This document shows positions 7,483 to 7,494 of a stretch of DNA of 7,494 bases, piece by piece (positions within the stretch are counted from its first letter, which is position 1; each line of letters begins with the position of its first letter). A model generated the notes under the pieces. It was given only the letters and a program-made list of their open reading frames with translations, was not told where the DNA came from and made no database searches. Source of the stretch: an uncultured Mycoplasma sp. (GTDB lineage Bacteria; Bacillota_I; Bacilli_A; Mycoplasmatales; Metamycoplasmataceae); assembly GCA_947041065.1 (NCBI GenBank), contig CAMRCV010000019.1, forward strand, positions 1 through 7,494, read 5' to 3'. The position numbers and the translations under genes were made by a program.

Positions 7483-7494
7483 GATCTAGTCCTA

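Noticed and set aside
7448..7494. Possible C-terminus of a convergent minus-strand gene entering from the right edge
   Set aside because: One frame reads GLDQKTFDSKIKYN then TAA, and another gives a similar short tail. Fourteen codons without a recognisable motif cannot be called a gene, though the close convergent spacing elsewhere makes it conceivable.
1..7494. Mobile element, phage, CRISPR, tRNA/rRNA or defence system
   Set aside because: The whole window is filled by six ordinary genes with short gaps. I saw no transposase motif, terminal repeats, spaced direct repeats or cloverleaf-like sequence, and codon use looks uniform.

Overview
The window is strongly A+T-rich, and five of its six recognisable genes read through in-frame TGA codons at positions where the protein families have tryptophan. 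I count 22 TGA(Trp) codons against one TGG (at 2310, in polC). That is genetic code 4, so the host is a mollicute. A Gram-positive-type PolC, a GlcNAc-6-phosphate route and a glutathione-peroxidase-family enzyme would suit the Spiroplasma/Mesoplasma/Entomoplasma lineage. That placement is inferred; no marker fixes the species.

Layout: (1) 1-2537 (+), the C-terminal 844 residues of PolC, the replicative DNA polymerase, ending in a clamp-binding QTTLF tail. (2) 2546-3169 (-), a divergent CutC-family TIM-barrel protein, convergent with polC across an 8-nt gap. (3) 3170-3255, a compact divergent promoter region. (4) 3256-5158 (+), nagB and nagA overlapping by 11 nt, a two-gene operon converting N-acetylglucosamine-6-phosphate to fructose-6-phosphate. 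(5) 5162-5638 (-), a Cys-type glutathione/thioredoxin peroxidase, convergent with nagA across 3 nt. (6) 5639-5751, a divergent regulatory region with an 11-bp perfect inverted repeat. (7) 5752-7437 (+), a 12-TM APC-superfamily amino acid permease, followed by a terminator-like hairpin at 7456-7482.

NagA deacetylates GlcNAc-6-P to GlcN-6-P, and NagB deaminates and isomerises that to fructose-6-P for glycolysis. The other genes are housekeeping (polC), peroxide defence (gpx), nutrient uptake (permease) and a family whose role is unsettled (cutC). No gap exceeds 300 bases. I see no RNA gene, CRISPR array, insertion sequence or phage gene.

I find no undescribed multi-gene system. The points worth a second look are the apparent loss of PHP metal ligands in PolC, the CutC variant divergent from nagBA with a probably leaderless mRNA, the operator-like repeat between gpx and the permease, and the near-touching convergent gene ends without clear terminators.
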